NCBI GenBank assembly: GCA_910579275.1
Contig: CAJTTO010000079.1
Location: forward strand, 1-6,451
Direction: 5' to 3'
Length of the DNA: 6,451 nt
Origin: an uncultured Lachnospiraceae bacterium
GTDB lineage: Bacteria > Bacillota > Clostridia > Lachnospirales > Lachnospiraceae
The translations under genes were made by a program, and so were the position numbers. Under the pieces are notes generated by a model, which was given only the letters and a program-made list of their open reading frames with translations, did not search any database and was not told the origin of the DNA. Of this stretch, positions 5,904 to 6,451 are shown in pieces. Within the stretch, counting starts at the first letter, position 1. Every line of letters begins with the position of its first letter.

Positions 5904-6440
5904 TTAATCTATTAATGTAAACTCCAGTCCTCGCACCTTTTCTTTTTCAAGTTCATTTTTTAATATATCAGAGCAGAACATAAATCCTCCTTCTAAGTGT
6001 TTCATTCTAAAAAGATGAGCCTCCCCAATATTCTCTTTGTTTAAATATAGTTTATCAAATCGCTGTATCCTGTCCTTATCACCCTTATACACTTTGTATT
6101 TTGACCTCTCCATGTCGATACAGTCTATATTTATTATCGGATATGCGATTATAAGGTTTTTTACATCACATTTAAAGTTTAAATACTCTAATCCTTCTTT
6201 GACATATGAATCAAATATTTTCATTACTTTTGCGTCTTTTTGAATAATGAAAAAATCTTCATTAAAAAGAAAAACATCAGAGTCGTCTATGCCGCCCTTT
6301 TTAAAATATAGCTCTACTGACGGATCCCATCTGTCAATTACACTTTCTCCCAGTAATAAAAAAGAATTCAATTTTTCGAATTCCTTTTCCTTTATATAGT
6401 AAACGGTGGATAGCATGTACCTATACAAAATCCGAACCAT
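5904..6440 (-). CDS. Imm11/DUF1629-like immunity protein (178 aa)
   Basis: Probable cytoplasmic immunity protein that neutralises an Rhs- or contact-delivered toxin by binding it; the partner toxin should lie just upstream, beyond the right edge. The second half carries a pattern I associate with the Imm11 (DUF1629) family: IDCIDMERSKY near residue 107, then AHLFRMKHLEGGFMFCSDIL, then VRGLEF close to the C-terminus, matching the family's 'LFR...(V/F)SD.LK..L......GLEF' ending. The length, about 180 residues, suits the family. There is no signal peptide or membrane segment. The start is uncertain. ATG at 6440 follows an in-frame TGA (6449-6447) but has only an AGG directly in front of it. ATG at 6416 (residue 9) has a weak TAGG four bases upstream. 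The gene is AT-rich, unlike the Rhs body that follows it, and stops 66 bases before the open Rhs frame of module 2. The family call is from remembered motifs; Imm43-type relatives are an alternative. Confidence 0.62.
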   Translation of the reverse strand: MVRILYRYMLSTVYYIKEKEFEKLNSFLLLGESVIDRWDPSVELYFKKGGIDDSDVFLFNEDFFIIQKDAKVMKIFDSYVKEGLEYLNFKCDVKNLIIAYPIINIDCIDMERSKYKVYKGDKDRIQRFDKLYLNKENIGEAHLFRMKHLEGGFMFCSDILKNELEKEKVRGLEFTLID

Positions 6441-6451
6441 CCTGTATCATA

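Overview
The window holds a tandem stack of Rhs/YD-repeat polymorphic-toxin cassettes, all on the minus strand and so read from position 6451 down to 1. The Gram-positive style Rhs core end (GLTYLRARYY...GRF...NPVIYCDPSG), the GC-rich repeat body next to very AT-rich tips, and strong AGGAGG ribosome sites suggest a Firmicute, most likely a clostridial or Lachnospiraceae-type gut bacterium. The taxon is an inference; no marker gene is present.

In the direction of transcription there are three modules. (1) 6440-5904 is an immunity-type gene with an Imm11/DUF1629-like C-terminus. Its cognate toxin would lie beyond the right edge. (2) 5838-1915 is a long Rhs core that has lost its N-terminus. It ends at DPSG (2232-2221) in a 101-residue tip resembling DUF4258/BECR-fold RNases, and is followed by a small unknown gene (1904-1578), the probable cognate immunity gene, whose ribosome site overlaps the toxin stop codon. 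(3) 1503-51 is a second, shorter 5'-truncated Rhs core with an unrelated 69-residue tip that ends at TGA and looks cut short. A further frame runs off the left edge.

Modules 2 and 3 share a gap-free direct repeat of 1243 bp (261-1503 and 2221-3463, offset exactly 1960). It ends at the DPSG toxin junction. Its middle 752 bp (519-1270 = 2479-3230) are identical at every base, while both flanks differ by about 10%. This is the footprint expected of recent gene conversion or cassette recombination. Crossing over between the copies would remove toxin 2 and its immunity gene together and fuse the module 2 core to tip 3 in frame. Neither Rhs core has a convincing start codon, ribosome site, signal peptide or N-terminal delivery domain here. 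The locus is therefore best read as a store of orphan toxin-immunity cassettes behind an expressed rhs gene that lies to the right of the window.

Base composition follows the modules. The N-terminal part of core 2 (about 3470-5838) is GC-rich, the duplicated part of each core is near 50% GC, and the tips, immunity genes and junctions are AT-rich (visual estimates plus a few hand-counted lines).
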